From NCBI GenBank assembly GCA_021642125.1, contig JAKIXB010000004.1:124001-188000 (forward strand): a stretch of DNA of 64,000 nucleotides, in the 5' to 3' direction. The notes under the pieces are model-generated. The model was not told the DNA's origin, searched no databases, and saw nothing but the letters and a program-made list of their open reading frames with translations. How positions within the stretch are numbered: position 1 is the first letter of the stretch; each line of letters starts with the position of its first letter. This DNA is from Nothophoma quercina. Lineage: Eukaryota; Ascomycota; Dothideomycetes; Pleosporales; Didymellaceae. Positions 44,664-56,345 of the stretch are shown piece after piece. A program made the position numbers and the translations under genes.

Positions 44664-46385
44664 TCACTCTTCACTCATGCCCACCAGCCCAGCAAAACGA
44701 TTCGCCCTCGCACTGGCGTAGCTCTCGTACTCTTCGTCCGCACTATTCCCTTCATATCCAGAATCTCTTCTCTCGTCACCCTTGTTCAGTTTACCCAGCT
44801 TCTTCAGCTCGTCCTCCACGTTCCAAGCAATCCTTTCGGCGCCAATGCGCGCACCTACCAGATTTGGTGCTCCAGGACCCAGCCTCAAACCTGCTAACCG
44901 ACCAGTAGCGAACAGTGGTACGTCATCATCCCACATTAGATCGTCGTTGAGACAAGGCAAGCCTCCAACATAATCGATTGGGTGTTGGTTCTGCAGCGTC
45001 TGGAGAAACGGGATTGTGCGGATATCGGTCTGGATCCCGGTCGCAAAGACAATGTAGTCTACACCCGGCATTTCTGCGCCTGTAGACACCTTGACACCAC
45101 TCCAAAGCCTCGCCTCCTCATCCCAGCTCACAGACTCCAGCGTGGTGTGCGTATGCAACACGATCTTGCCAGTCGCAACATGCGCATCGAGGATCTTGCG
45201 GTATCGAGGCGTCATACTTCCACCATTGCGGGCTTGAGCAATCATCTCGAAGCGCTCTTCGTCTGTGTCCGCACTCCAGAAAGCGGCTTGGTTAAAGTTG
45301 CGGAATTTTCCGACCCAGTCGAGATCCACGTCGAAATACTTGACTTTCAGTGGGCCTCGCATAAGCAAGTGTACTTTGCTCACGCCGCGTTTGAGTGCAA
45401 GGTCGGCCAGTTGTACGCTTGTGAGACCGCCGCCGACGATGAGCATGTTGGTTGAGCGTCGTGCCTTGACCTTTGCGGCGATGTGTGGTGGTGGAAACTG
45501 CTTGATCTGCATCGCATGTGTATAGCCTTCGTGAGGCGCTGGCGTTGGTATGCCTGGTACGGCAGGTATTGAAGGAGCATTGCCAGGACCTACAGCCAGT
45601 ATGACGATGTGTGCAAAACGAACTCCTTGATCTGTCTTCACGCGGAAGATCTTTTTCTCCTCGTACGAAGCATCATCCGAGATAACACTGTCATGCTCGA
45701 CATCACCGAAGCAACTTGCTGCATCGTAGCTGATGTCGACTACGCGCTCCCGCCGAAGCATATCCAGGCCCAATCCATAACGTCGAATAACCTCCTCGCA
45801 ATGTGATGTGAACAAGCTCGTACTCGGTGTGAAGTAGTCTTTCCGGTCTCGTTCGTCAACGTCCGGTCCCGATCCCGGGAATCTGCCTCTGGAGTTGATC
45901 TTCTTCTTTTTCCTGTGCTTGCTGATCTCTTTGCCAGCACAGCCTGGTAAAGCCTGCAATTCCTTTTCTCGCCCTTTCTCGTATGCGTATCCGAGCAGTG
46001 CGTCGCGGTCTGCAGGGTCGATTTGAAAGAACATCGGGCTGCGGAGATAGTTGATGCCAAAGGTCTTAAATAAACGATTCCACTTGCTCATCCAATCTGC
46101 ACCATCCGCATCGAGGACGAGCATATCTATGGAGTTGTCTGTCGTCGGTGCGTTGCAGCTGCAACCACAATCAGAGCTTTCGGAGGCTGGTCGAGATGTG
46201 GGTAAGGAGTCTTCGTTGGTCTTGTAGTTTTTGACGTTCATCTTTCGACCATGTTTCCGGATCCAGTGATATCGCTGGTGTTCGTCGTCTGTGAAGGTCG
46301 CCGATGGTGTGTGCTCCCTCAGGCGCGCCGCAGCCGCAAGGCCAGCGGGGCCTGCGCCGATAATGAGGACATCGTGAATATGCAT
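44664..46385 (-). CDS. FAD/NAD(P)-binding oxidoreductase (lysine/ornithine N-monooxygenase-like)
   Basis: Intronless, 573 residues from the ATG at 46385. The frame is open further upstream, but the FAD motif (HDVLIIGAGPAGLAAAARLR) begins four residues after this ATG, so I place the start here. A second nucleotide-binding motif is NMLIVGGGLTSVQLADLALK. The final FAD segment is DYIVFATGIQTD. The middle part (INYLRSPMFFQIDP) resembles the LR-P region of SidA-type lysine/ornithine N-monooxygenases. An insertion near residue 60-90 is rich in C, S and T (SSDCGCSCNAPTTDNS). The C-terminus is charged. Substrate unknown; no siderophore synthetase adjoins, so a siderophore role is not supported by context. 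Confidence 0.85.
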   Translation of the reverse strand: MHIHDVLIIGAGPAGLAAAARLREHTPSATFTDDEHQRYHWIRKHGRKMNVKNYKTNEDSLPTSRPASESSDCGCSCNAPTTDNSIDMLVLDADGADWMSKWNRLFKTFGINYLRSPMFFQIDPADRDALLGYAYEKGREKELQALPGCAGKEISKHRKKKKINSRGRFPGSGPDVDERDRKDYFTPSTSLFTSHCEEVIRRYGLGLDMLRRERVVDISYDAASCFGDVEHDSVISDDASYEEKKIFRVKTDQGVRFAHIVILAVGPGNAPSIPAVPGIPTPAPHEGYTHAMQIKQFPPPHIAAKVKARRSTNMLIVGGGLTSVQLADLALKRGVSKVHLLMRGPLKVKYFDVDLDWVGKFRNFNQAAFWSADTDEERFEMIAQARNGGSMTPRYRKILDAHVATGKIVLHTHTTLESVSWDEEARLWSGVKVSTGAEMPGVDYIVFATGIQTDIRTIPFLQTLQNQHPIDYVGGLPCLNDDLMWDDDVPLFATGRLAGLRLGPGAPNLVGARIGAERIAWNVEDELKKLGKLNKGDERRDSGYEGNSADEEYESYASARANRFAGLVGMSEE

Positions 46386-46908
46386 TGTAGCAATTGTTAT
46401 TAATGTTGGAAGAAAAGAGACGAGTTTGAAGTAGTATTGATTGTACTTGCGAGGCTGTACTGAGGTTTGGTGATGTATATTATGCTTCAAGTACCATGAT
46501 GGTCTATCGCCAAATCGGTACAACCATCAAGGTACTTGAATGCACGCGACACTGGCGCGTCACGATTTGGAGACTCTTGGATCTCAGTCCTAGTAGTGGT
46601 CTGTTGTAAGTGTCGTGGTGCAATTTTCTGACCTGGACGTCTTCGTATGGGTTGCTTTATGTCTGCAAGCTATACTTCCCATTGGTTCTGAGGCCGATTC
46701 TCGTTTGACGCGTATGGGCATACCGGTAGAAACAGACCGAAAAGCATCAAAAAAAAGGGTTTCACCTTAGTTCGGGCGATATCGTAAGGCGCTGGCCTCT
46801 AAGGGTTGCTTTGGGAAGTTGCATTGGAAGTTCAGCGTGTGCTCTGGAGTCGCTCTGGTAATGCTGCAAATGGGCTGCTGAACAACTCGAAAAATATATT
46901 GCTTTGGC
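46386..46908. promoter_or_regulatory. Upstream region of the FAD oxidoreductase gene
   Basis: 523 bases between two minus-strand genes, with a run of eight A within 46745-46760. It should hold the oxidoreductase promoter and the 3' end of the rhodopsin-domain gene. Confidence 0.35.
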
Positions 46909-48198
46909 TCATGTCGCACTCGGGTTGTAGTTGAAGTCCTTCTTGCGGGCCTCTTCTGTCCGCCAGCTCATCGGGCTGTCTATGCTAAAGTCTGTCAAGG
47001 ACTTTTCGTACGAGTTGTTTTCCACACCATCCATTTCGATCGCACTGGTGATGAATTGAGGTCCGGTATCTGCGCTGGGGTTGCGGAAGGGGTCGTTGAT
47101 GTCTTCTTGGCTCTCGGCGGAGCGGAGGTCATCGCGGAAGTGCTTTGAGCGAGTTTTGGACTTCTTGCTTTGACTCACCCAATGGCTGTGGCTCCTCGCG
47201 GTACCAAGGGTATTTGTTCCCCGTGTACCTGCTGCTTGTATTGAGTGTGACTCGCCCGTGTAGGAGTTCCAGTTGCGGAGCTTGAAAATCCGTTGGATAA
47301 GAGGGTAGGTGAGCGGCAAGTTGGCGCATAGTAACGCGGTATACGACTCTCGGAGGTACCAAAGTACCCAATCGGTTCCGAATGGGTTCGAGAAAGAGTA
47401 GTATTTGTTCAATGCAGCCGCAACAACCTACTCTAGTTAGTAAAGCTCGGAGGGTGTCGAGGTCTACTGACTGTGAACAGTCCAATCAGGAATATGCCAA
47501 TGAGAACGAGCTTGTTCTTCTTCGGCAATCGAACTTTAAATAAAAGCGGCATCGGTATGCTTAGAATGATGATATCGGAGCTGATGTTGAAGACGGCGTT
47601 GGTAATGAGATGATTTGTCGCTGCGGAACATTGTGCTATGCTGATCAGAAGAATCCTTCAGGACTGGTGCAAATAACTCACTCGAATTCGTCGGTACAGC
47701 AAAATACTGGTTGAACGGACGACACCACACACCAAAGTAGAGAATCTCCATGATGACGAAGGTGACGGCGACATATATCGATGTGGCGACCACGAGCTTC
47801 CGCTGCGGCAGGACAGCAGTCATACGGAAGTACATGATAAGCAGGCATGCTTTCACAAGCCAGATGGTTGCGATTTGCATCTGCTCCACAACCAAGACGT
47901 ACTTCGATCCTAAAACTCGCGAATCGATCTCAGCTTGGGAGTACTGTGAAACATCCTCATTAGGCGGAATAAGATTAGATGATGTTGTGACAACTTTGGA
48001 CATGCAAACAAGCAGAACAGTGTCAGTCAACTAGGTCGAGTTAGCAAGTGCCTGAGTTGCACAACGCAGTTGCCATACCATAGCGCAGACGATCAGGTAA
48101 TCATCCCATTGCAGACGTTTCCATGCTCCTCGATGGAGACGTCGTGATATTAATCGTACTATTACTACGAGCCAGCACACCCCGTAAAAGATACCAGC
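46909..48198 (-). CDS. Fungal rhodopsin-domain integral membrane protein, 5' end unresolved
   Basis: Four exons can be placed: 48079-48198, 47682-48030, 47472-47635 and 46909-47427, encoding 383 residues in one frame. Family signs are GIFYGVCWLVVIVRLISRRL followed by WDDYLIVCAM (first two spans), WCRPFNQYF, the cysteine-containing QCSAATNHLITNAVFNISSD, and LRESYTALLCANLPLTYPLI. The last 110 residues are a polar cytoplasmic tail. These proteins have seven spans and occur in large numbers in ascomycetes; some contribute to secretion or host response, but this copy has no assigned role. The first coding exon with an ATG was not found. A GTAAGC donor at 48287 could join an upstream exon, but that open frame has no ATG. 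The gene may be 5'-truncated. Confidence 0.75.
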
Positions 48199-50480
48199 CT
48201 GTTGTTGTTAGCTTTGATGACTACAGGTAAGCTAAGGTACATGCCTCTGGCTGGAGGATCGACATCATGCACGATGTCGCGGCTTACAAGCCGACGCTGC
48301 AGAAGACAGCAAGTGGAGGTATTCAAGAGAAGTGACGGTCCATCAAGAGATCCGTCGGTCGTTAAATCTGGGTTGCTGGCAGGAGATCGTTGACGTCGTG
48401 GACCAGGGCTGATGATTGCCTGTAGGGATACAAGAAAGTTGGGATCACAGGGACGCGAAGAGGTGCCGGGACCCGCGAAGTTAACCGCGTGGGTGGACAA
48501 GGGACCTAGAGCTGGCGAACTTTCGGATAGGCACTAAAGATGCTGGCGTCTCTGTAGTCGCGGGGAACAATTCGCTGATAGCGACCCTCTGGGATACTTG
48601 TTGTCGCAAGCTGACTCGGAAGGCTTCACAAGATGATGCCGGCAGACCCCGCCAAGCTGAAAAGGAAGAAGCCCTGGACAGCGACCCTTAGAATTTGTCG
48701 TGGAACAAATCGAAATTCTCTCGCCGCCACTTGCGGCATCCCCCGGATACTATTGGATCATCTGGTGGTCATAGTTGGGCCTTCCATTGACACTTCTGGC
48801 GCCAATGAGCGGCGTGGAGTAGCGGACAGACGGAGGATGCTAGCGCCACCTCCCAGCCGCATGCGTCGATTGAGTGCTTCGCGTCTCAATCTTGTGAACA
48901 GATGGATCGAAAGGAAAGACCCAGGGTAGATCCGAGCCATGGTTCGCGCCAGAACTAGGTGGTCCCTGACAGGACGTGTTGCAGGAATTAACTCCAAACA
49001 CTTGAAGAACGATGTGTGCTCACAAACACATGCTCGTGGGCCTTCTGCGCTCACTCCGCTATCCCATTGCAAAGCGAGCCGCGGGTGCCAAATGACTCTC
49101 GGTAGACACGGTAGGTGACATGCTCAGGGGCGGCACCTCCATCTGCACGCACCGATGTCGTTTTGTTGTTGAGAGTGGAGTGAGCGGCAGAGCGCACGGA
49201 TGGCTAATGTAAGCCACTGGGGACCTAACCACTGATATCGTGAGGAGATGTATGAGAAGTGAGTCGAGTCAAAGACACGTGAAAGAGGTATCGGCTTCTG
49301 GAAGACTTCTCGGAGACTTGCGACCGATGGATTTGGGACAGCGAGGCTGGGTGAAAGAAGGATCGCTTAATCCCCAACAGAACGGATTTACGATGCAAGA
49401 GGATGCATCCTCCGGCATGGGCCTTCGGTTAGGGTGGTCACCACGTGCTCCAGACACAGAGACGCAGGCACGGCTGCACGAGGACAGGCGGCACGACAGG
49501 TGCACTGCAGGAGCATGGACGCGTTCTTTTGTCAAAGCACATCTTGGGGGTGGAGGCGCGCCGGAGGCCTTATCTCGACAACCACCTCGAGTCAGTGTCC
49601 ATGGTCGCATTGCCACGCCGATGCGACCACGGGGACTCGATGCGAAAGGTTCCCGTCTGATTCCTTCCTTTTTGCGTACGCAAACACGGCAACGTCAGTT
49701 ACTTACGCGAAGCCTTGACACTACTGTGTAGGGGTATGGAGCATGAGCCGTCGAACCGCGAGGCAGGTATATCGACTATCTTGCGAGGTACTGACCGACT
49801 ATCTGGTTCTCGGAAATAGCGACAGCAACTATAGGTAAGGAAGAAGTGCACGAAAAGACCTTGGTATTGCACGTCAGATACTCACAAGAGATCATCCTGA
49901 GCCACGGGACGGTCCGCTGGGACACTGGTTTTTGCTGATCAACTGGTGTCAAAGAAGATACGAGGCCGTCATTGTGAGCACAGCTGGTCGATCAACGTTG
50001 TGTCGAGTGATCTTCCATTGCGTCTTCGATTGCATGCATGGAAACATGGCGTTGTCGGTGCTTCCTGTAAGGGACTGAGCCCACCGTGTCGGCACAGTAG
50101 CCACTGCTCAGGCCATCTGTGCCGTTTCTTGAATCCCTGAGTCCCGGAAGAAAGCAGTGGAAATAACAGGGTTCGTGCCTTGAGAAGTACGAGAGATTCT
50201 TGTTGATCGGTGTGACGGCATGAACCTAATTTGCCGCGGTCTTCGAGAAGTCTTCCACAACGAGCATGCATTTCGTGGCGCCCATGGCTTCATGCACAGA
50301 ATGGAGGCGTGGACGTGTCGCGTGCTTCCACGGACTTCAATGCCTATGACTGCAAAATAGTGCAACGTGAGTGCAAGTGCGAGTGCACTGTAAGATCATC
50401 AACTGTCGTATTTTGTCTATCGCCTCCAATCATGCGAGCCATTAACATGGTATCATCACGAACTATACACTACGTACCCT
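48199..50480. other. Gene-free block of 2.3 kb
   Basis: Open frames up to 163 codons (for example 49240-49731 on +) overlap on both strands, show no domain, and look like chance frames in GC-rich sequence. The unresolved first exon of the rhodopsin-domain gene must lie at its left end, if it exists. No repeat or mobile-element terminus is evident. Confidence 0.45.
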
Positions 50481-52325
50481 CTACTCATCGTCCTCATCGA
50501 CCTGGCCCAGCTCAGCCTCCTCATCCTCCTCGAAAGTGTGCTGAGGCACACTGTACAAGCGCAGAACAGGCTTGTTGGGGTCCTTTACAAGGACGTACTT
50601 GCCCTCATCCATACGCAGGACCATGTCGACGATTGTGCGTACAATACCCCATCCGTTGTTGAGGTTGAGCGCCATCTGGGCGGCAAACTCGCGAGGCTTG
50701 TTGGTGAGTACGCCAAGAATGACGTGGTCGTTGTTGTTCTTAGGGTTGGTACGGGAGACGAAACTGTCACAAGTCAGTATTTCAGTCAAGCTAGATCCGT
50801 ATCGCAGAAAACGTACCCAAGCTTCATGGTGTCAGCCTTAGCAAGGATAGATTGAACAGCCCAGCGAGCGAGCTTGCACGAGTTGTTCTTCATCTCAGTA
50901 GCAAGGACGGCACCACGCTGGCTAGCCAGCTTCGACCTCCAGTCAAGAGCACCACCGGCACCCTGAGCCTTGTTGTCGAACTCGTTGAGTGCCTTTATGG
51001 TCAGGTACTGATCCTCGCCATTGATGTTGTTCTTGACGACTGCGTCGAGCTCAGTTCGGACAACCAGGTGCAGAGGCTCCTCGTCACGCTCAAGCGAAAG
51101 ATCGAAGCGGCGGTACCTGTATGCCTTGGAAGCAGCGGGGTCGCTCTCGACTTCCTCGTTGTAGAAGGGGTGCTCGTGAGCCATGTTGACCTTCTGGTTC
51201 TCTGACTCGACAACGACCTGCAGAGGAAAGACGTTGTTGATATGGGTAGCTTCAAGCATGAGCGCGCCTGGGCTGTTGATCGAGTCCTTGTTGCCCTCAG
51301 AAATCTCCAGGGGCGCATCCGCGGCGTTCTCGTTAACGGTGACCATGTCCAAATTCGACTGGTCGCGCTTGTCGATGAAGACCTTATTGCCCCTCTTTGT
51401 GAAGACCAAATCCCAGGAGTAGACAGACTTGGTGGCGCACATGAGCATGGAGAGGACATTGTCGGTAGCGAAGACGGTCGCCTCGTCCTTCTCGGCGAGT
51501 TCCTGGAGGATGGGGTCGCTGGAGGTGGTGACATTGTAGGCGGCGCGCTCGAGGACGTTGAGCTTGCGCTCTGAGGTCTTCGCGCCGGGCTGCTTGTCGT
51601 AGCTGCGGTCGTAGTAGTACAAGAATCCGTAGTTGTCGAGATCCTCGCCCTCGCCGGTATCGAGGTTGAGCTTGGCCAGACGCGAGAAGTCGATCTCCTC
51701 CTTGACAGCCCAGTCAGGCTTGACCTGGACTGAGGGATCGCGGTTGCGCTGAGGCTTGTCGTCCCTCCAGCCAAAACGGCGTCCACCACGGCCACCGCCA
51801 CGGCCACCGCGGCTGTCGTATCCTCCCTGCTGTCCACGACCACCAACGCGCTGGAAGGTGCCCCGGCCACCACGCTGTGCCTGTCCACCTCGTGCTCCTC
51901 CGCGTCCACGGAAGACTGTGCCGCCTCCTCTCCCGAATCCGCGCGTGCGAGCTGATGTGCGTGTGTTGTCGACCACGGAGAAAGTAGCCTCTTCCTCGGC
52001 AACCTGGACGGCGAAGGGGTTGCCGGCGGCGTTGGCACCGTAGACCTGTGCGTCTATGGCTTTCGTTAGCATTCGTTGTCCCTCGTGAGTCTTGCCCGAA
52101 GCTCCGCGCATGCCTACCTCTGTAGTTGCGGTTGCCGTACTGCTGGCGACCTTGCCTGTCGCGGTCCTTGCCGTCTGTCCAGTCGGCCATGCGACCCAGC
52201 TTGTCGGCCTTGGAGTAGGGCGCAAAGGGAATACCGCCGAGCATGGTCTCCTCAGAGACCGACGGGCCCCAGCCCTCGGTGGCGGGGAGTGCGGACACAA
52301 GGTCCAAAAGTGATGCGGGCGCCAT
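50481..52325 (-). CDS. eif3d: Translation initiation factor eIF3 subunit d
   Basis: Exons 52118-52325, 50817-52053 and 50481-50763 give 575 residues. The N-terminus matches the family (GWGPSVSEETMLGGIPFAPY, then SKADKLGRMADW). After an RG/GR-rich segment (about residues 130-185) the conserved core follows (RRFGWRDDKP, DWAVKEEIDFSRLAKLNL, then the cap-binding-type fold). The last exon has VILGVLTNKPREFAAQMALN, and the C-terminus is acidic. eIF3d is a peripheral subunit of eIF3 that contacts the 40S ribosome and can bind the mRNA cap (fission yeast Moe1). Budding yeast lacks it, so its presence fits a filamentous ascomycete. The open frame antisense to it is a shadow. Confidence 0.96.
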
Positions 52326-52616
52326 GTTGGTTGCTTGAGTGTGGGGTCGAGTCGTTGTTCGATTTCGACAATAATCAAAATTTGGCGAATTTGGCGTTCG
52401 TGGCATTAGCGCCAATTTCGCAGCTGCCCCGCCATCAACCAACATGTGTTCGGTGAACATCATCCAGAACCATGTGAAGTTGATGATTCCTGATAAAAGA
52501 TGATAACCATACAGCCTGCGCTTGTGTGCTCCTTGTGAGCTGAAGTATGTACTTGAGTATTGTTCCTCATCTTGACGCTACGTAGCATGCATAGCTCTGA
52601 TCAAGAGCACGCAAGC

Positions 52617-54398
52617 CTAATCAACAGACTCCATCGACAACGACCGTCTCCCTCGTCTCCCTCTCTCCTCTCCAGTCTCATCTCCAAGGCCCAGCCCCTC
52701 TGTCTCTCCCATAAACTCATCTGCTCCATCCTGCTCCCCCAGTACCTCCTCACCAACATCGAACCTCTCCAACAGCCCAACATCCCATCCCTGGAACGTC
52801 CTTGCCGTCGCCGGCAGCACGTCTTGGCTCTCGTCTAGACTCGTTTTCAGCTCCTCATATAGTTCTCTTGGAAATTCGACATCCTCGATGGTCGCGCTTT
52901 CCGGTTCACCAGGCTGCAGAGGCGCCCATGTTTGTTTCTTGAAGAAGCACTTGACTGCCCGTGTCGGGTCAGTGCGGTGCGGACGTGGTATTGAGGATGA
53001 AAACATCAGGTCTGGTGTAAACATCCAGAGGAGAATGGAAGGTGCTGATGTTGACGTTGAAGACGATGGTGGAGGGTGAATGTGAAATTTGCGAACGCCG
53101 ACGTTCTCGACCAAGTAAAGCAGACGCGCAGAGATCCATTTCTGGACGCTGTATGTATTGTAAAAGGGTGAGGTGGTAGGGCCGGACGATATACTGAGAC
53201 ACCATTTCCATAACCGCCAGCCGTCTGCTGCTGTGTCTCGTTTGCCTAGGGTATGGTTGCAGTGCTTGCAGGCAACCGCAGTATCTGACTGCTGTTCATT
53301 GTAGATGACCTGTGTCATGTCAGTCTTGAGTTGATACAAATGTAAATCATGTCTGAAGATGTAGCCTAGACTATCCTGCCAATCCCAATGATCTCAGGGC
53401 ATAAAGACAGTGAAACGTCAGACCGCTCACCCAACAACACCGGCAGCCCATCGACCAGAGGAAGAGGATCCGTCCAACGCTGAGGGTATCTGTTGAGCCA
53501 ATCAATCTGGGGCGATTGTATCGACGAGAATGCCACGGGTATTGGCGAGTCTGCCTTCTTTGCGCCCGTATGCGCATAGCTAGATTTGGGGCAAGGCGGA
53601 AAAGCATGCTCTTACCTTTATGCCCTCACAATCCTGCTCTTTCAGTAGGAAACCTGTGAGATCCACGAAGCCCACTCCTTCCGCCGCTTTGAGACGGTTG
53701 CCCGCAGCGTAGCCTTTCTGCCCGCCAGCCCCATGTGTATGATCGTGCAGGTGATGTTCGTCCGGCTTATGGCAATGCCAGAAATCCATCATCTCCGCCC
53801 AATTCTCGTTCGGAAGATCCTTCCACTCCTTCACCCGCTCCCGCTGCACAACCACGCCCTCACAGTTCTTGCACCTGAGCTCTACATTCTCCTCTTTACT
53901 TAACGTCACGCCATCCCATGGCACGATATTGGCCTTGCGCGACTCAGCCATCAAGCCCAACATATCGCTATCATCCTGCTCTTCCATCTGCATGCGCAGC
54001 GTCAACTCCTTGCTTGGTGGTTGCGCCGGTAGCTCCAGTGCAGCATCGCCCTTGCCTTCGACCTTGATCGGTAGCCGTATAGTCGCCCTATACCCCTCGT
54101 GGCTTACGGTAATCAAGTTCCCATCCGCATCGAGTCTGGCCTTCGTTTCCCGCGTGTGATGACTCCTCAAGCTTGCGAATATTGTAACGGTACGGATATG
54201 CAGCAGCAGTTCCGCGTATAGCATGATGTGGCTTTGATTCTCCGGCAGGCGCTCGCTGAAGTCTGTAGCATTTTGGTGGATTTCGGGCGCCGCGTGGGTG
54301 GGCGGTGGTGGCTTGGGGTTCATCAGGATCCTGACAACACTAGGGGGCAGCCCGAGGGCGGCGTATGCTGACTCGGGCAGCGCCGGGTGGTTCGACAT
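52617..54398 (-). CDS. HECT-like E3 ubiquitin ligase, UBE3D (E2-binding) family
   Basis: Exons 53616-54398, 53431-53554 and 52617-53365 give 551 residues. The family signs are a CKNC...(W)HCH cysteine/histidine region (ELRCKNCEGVVV; MDFWHCHKPDEHHLHDH), the segment GFVDLTGFLLKEQDCEGIK, the cysteine knuckle VACKHCNHTLG and the following WRLWKWCLS. These proteins bind E2 enzymes and act as non-canonical HECT-type ligases. The second exon has two in-frame acceptors three bases apart (53554 or 53557), both AAG. It lies close to an E2 gene and Rpn10 on the same strand. The ATG at 54398 was chosen as the first in the open frame. Confidence 0.82.
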
Positions 54399-54646
54399 AC
54401 TTCATGTTGGACTTGGTTGTTAGCGGCCATGGCGTGGGTTGCGCGCGGGGTTGGAGAAGAGTTCAAGCTGGACGGGAGCGAGTTTAAAGCACCGGGGGCC
54501 CGTGCGAGCTATAGGTGATCTGCGACTAGCTGGGTGTGGAACAGTATCCGTGGGTCGATCAGGAACATGTGTTCAGTGCAAAGGGTATATTAGATTACAA
54601 TATCTACGATGCAAGATGGTATCTCAAGTCATGGTCTCCTTCTCAT

Positions 54647-55817
54647 CTACTGCCCCTTCTTCTGGCTTGCCTTTTCGTCCTGTTCGAGGATATACCTCAC
54701 ACCCCTCCTGACACCCTCGTCCAGACTGACAATCGGCTGGTAGCCAAGCCTGTTCCTTGCCTTCGCAATACTGTGGTACTTCTTCAATGTGCTGTATCGT
54801 ACTTGCGCCCTTGTTAGGTTTGGTGTCTTGCCTAACAACCACATAGCCCATTCCGAGAAGAAGCCAACCATGCTGGCGAACCCAGCATCCAGGTGCCACA
54901 CAGACTTCAGCGGCAGGCGGTCTCCTGCCTCATGCCAGACCGCGCGCGCAAAGTCCCAGAAGAATACTGGCTCGCCATTCGTGATGAAGAAGGCCTCGCC
55001 GTCGACACGCTCCGTATCGATTGGAACAGTCGAACCAAGCTTGTGTGTGCTGAGCAGAGCCAAAACCCCAAGGACGTGACCGTACGCTACGTTCTCAACA
55101 TATGTGAAATCGAAGAGGTTGTCGTTTTCGCCGACCTGGTACTTGGTCTTTCCATCCTTGAAGGCCTGGACCATCTTAGGAAGCAGTTGTACGTCTCCTT
55201 CGCCGAAGATACCTGCAGGACGAATGGCGCAGGTGAGGAAACCCTCAGGCTTGCGGTTTGCTTCGAGTACGTATGTTTCGGCGTAGGCCTGATGCTTAGG
55301 TTAGCGAAAAAAACGCACATCTCCGCGAATTTTGCTTCCATACCTTGGTGGTAGTGTAGTACTCCGGCTGCGCATCGCCAGTAACTAAAGGCCACTTCTC
55401 GTCCGCATTGATAAGCTCAGTATCTCCACCGAAGATGACACTAGCAGAACTGGTGTATACGAAAGCCTTGACGCCTGAATCTTGCGACGCCTTCAGCAGA
55501 TTCTTTGTACCCTCAATGTTGACCTTGTCGTGAATCGCAGGCGGCAGGTTGAAGTGGGGAGAGGCTGTGTGAATGACGGCGTCCGGCTTAATCTGGGAAA
55601 AGAACTTCTGCATAGCCGTGAGGTCGGTAATGTCGCCATCGTGGTAGGAGACAGTGCTGCTCGTATGACGGTTTGAGTTGGTGCGCAAGTCGAGGACCGC
55701 AATCTGAGTCTGGGGATGGCGCTTGACGATGTAGCTCACAATGTGGCTACCTAGGAATCCACATCCACCGACAACGACCACCGTACCAAGAGTCTGGAAC
55801 TTTGAGGGGGCTGACAT
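54647..55817 (-). CDS. erg26: Sterol-4-alpha-carboxylate 3-dehydrogenase Erg26
   Basis: Exons 55344-55817 and 54647-55288 give 371 residues. It is an extended short-chain dehydrogenase of the 3-beta-HSD family: the NAD(P) motif VVVVGGCGFLGSHIVSYIVK at residues 13-32, then DLRTNSNRH, AVIHTASP, and the catalytic YxxxK assembled over the 55-nt intron (YYTTTKAYAE). GEGDVQLLPKMV and FDFTYVENVAYGH are characteristic. A hydrophobic stretch near 290 (MVGFFSEWAMWLLG) probably associates with the ER membrane. Erg26 oxidises and decarboxylates 4-carboxysterols in the C-4 demethylation complex of ergosterol synthesis together with Erg25 and Erg27. Length is normal. Confidence 0.94.
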
Positions 55818-56345
55818 GTTGGCTAGTGTTCAATTGGAGGTGGTGCAGGGGAAGTAGTGTCTGCGGAGAGTCGGTGGAGAGATGTCGCGCAGGCTAGCCC
55901 CCGCAAGTGCAACTGACAAGGGTCCTGGTCTTCCATAGGCTTGGACGGCGCTTGTCCGAACATGCAGGTACAACAAACGTCACGCAAATTGTACTGCGTA
56001 AATCTGCAATTGGAAGCTCTCGGGCACGGAAGCAAGGCACACAATTCAGTGATACATCATGCTGTCAATTTCATCGACCAACGCCGGTGCTATGGTATTC
56101 GAAGTATGCTGTGCGCCAATCCCATCATGAGCGCCGAGTATGCAAGCCGTGAGCTCTCAAGGAGGTCAGGCGTGGGTATCAATGTACTGTATAATCAATC
56201 TTCCATGTGACCGGCCGTAATATCGTAACCATCGGAATCCTGAGGATCCTATGAAAATCAAACTCATCAACCGTCGATGCTTGTACTAGAAGCAGTTCCT
56301 TGAAATAGTCAGTTGAGAGACCACAAACAGAATATATTAAGGCAC
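55818..56345. promoter_or_regulatory. Erg26 upstream region
   Basis: 528 bases 5' of erg26 and 3' of the E2 gene, both on the minus strand. No sterol-regulatory element could be identified with confidence. Confidence 0.4.

Noticed and set aside
44664..46385. Siderophore biosynthesis gene (SidA-like) interpretation
   Set aside because: Only generic FAD/NADPH motifs and one weak LR-P similarity are seen, and no siderophore NRPS, acyltransferase or transporter is near.
49240..49731. 163-codon plus-strand frame in the 2.3 kb gap
   Set aside because: No domain, overlapping frames of similar length on both strands, and composition like chance GC-rich frames.
51001..52038. 345-codon open frame overlapping eIF3d on the same strand in another phase
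   Set aside because: Low-complexity S/T/R/P shadow produced by the GC-rich coding sequence; it has no domain, whereas the eIF3d frame is strongly conserved.
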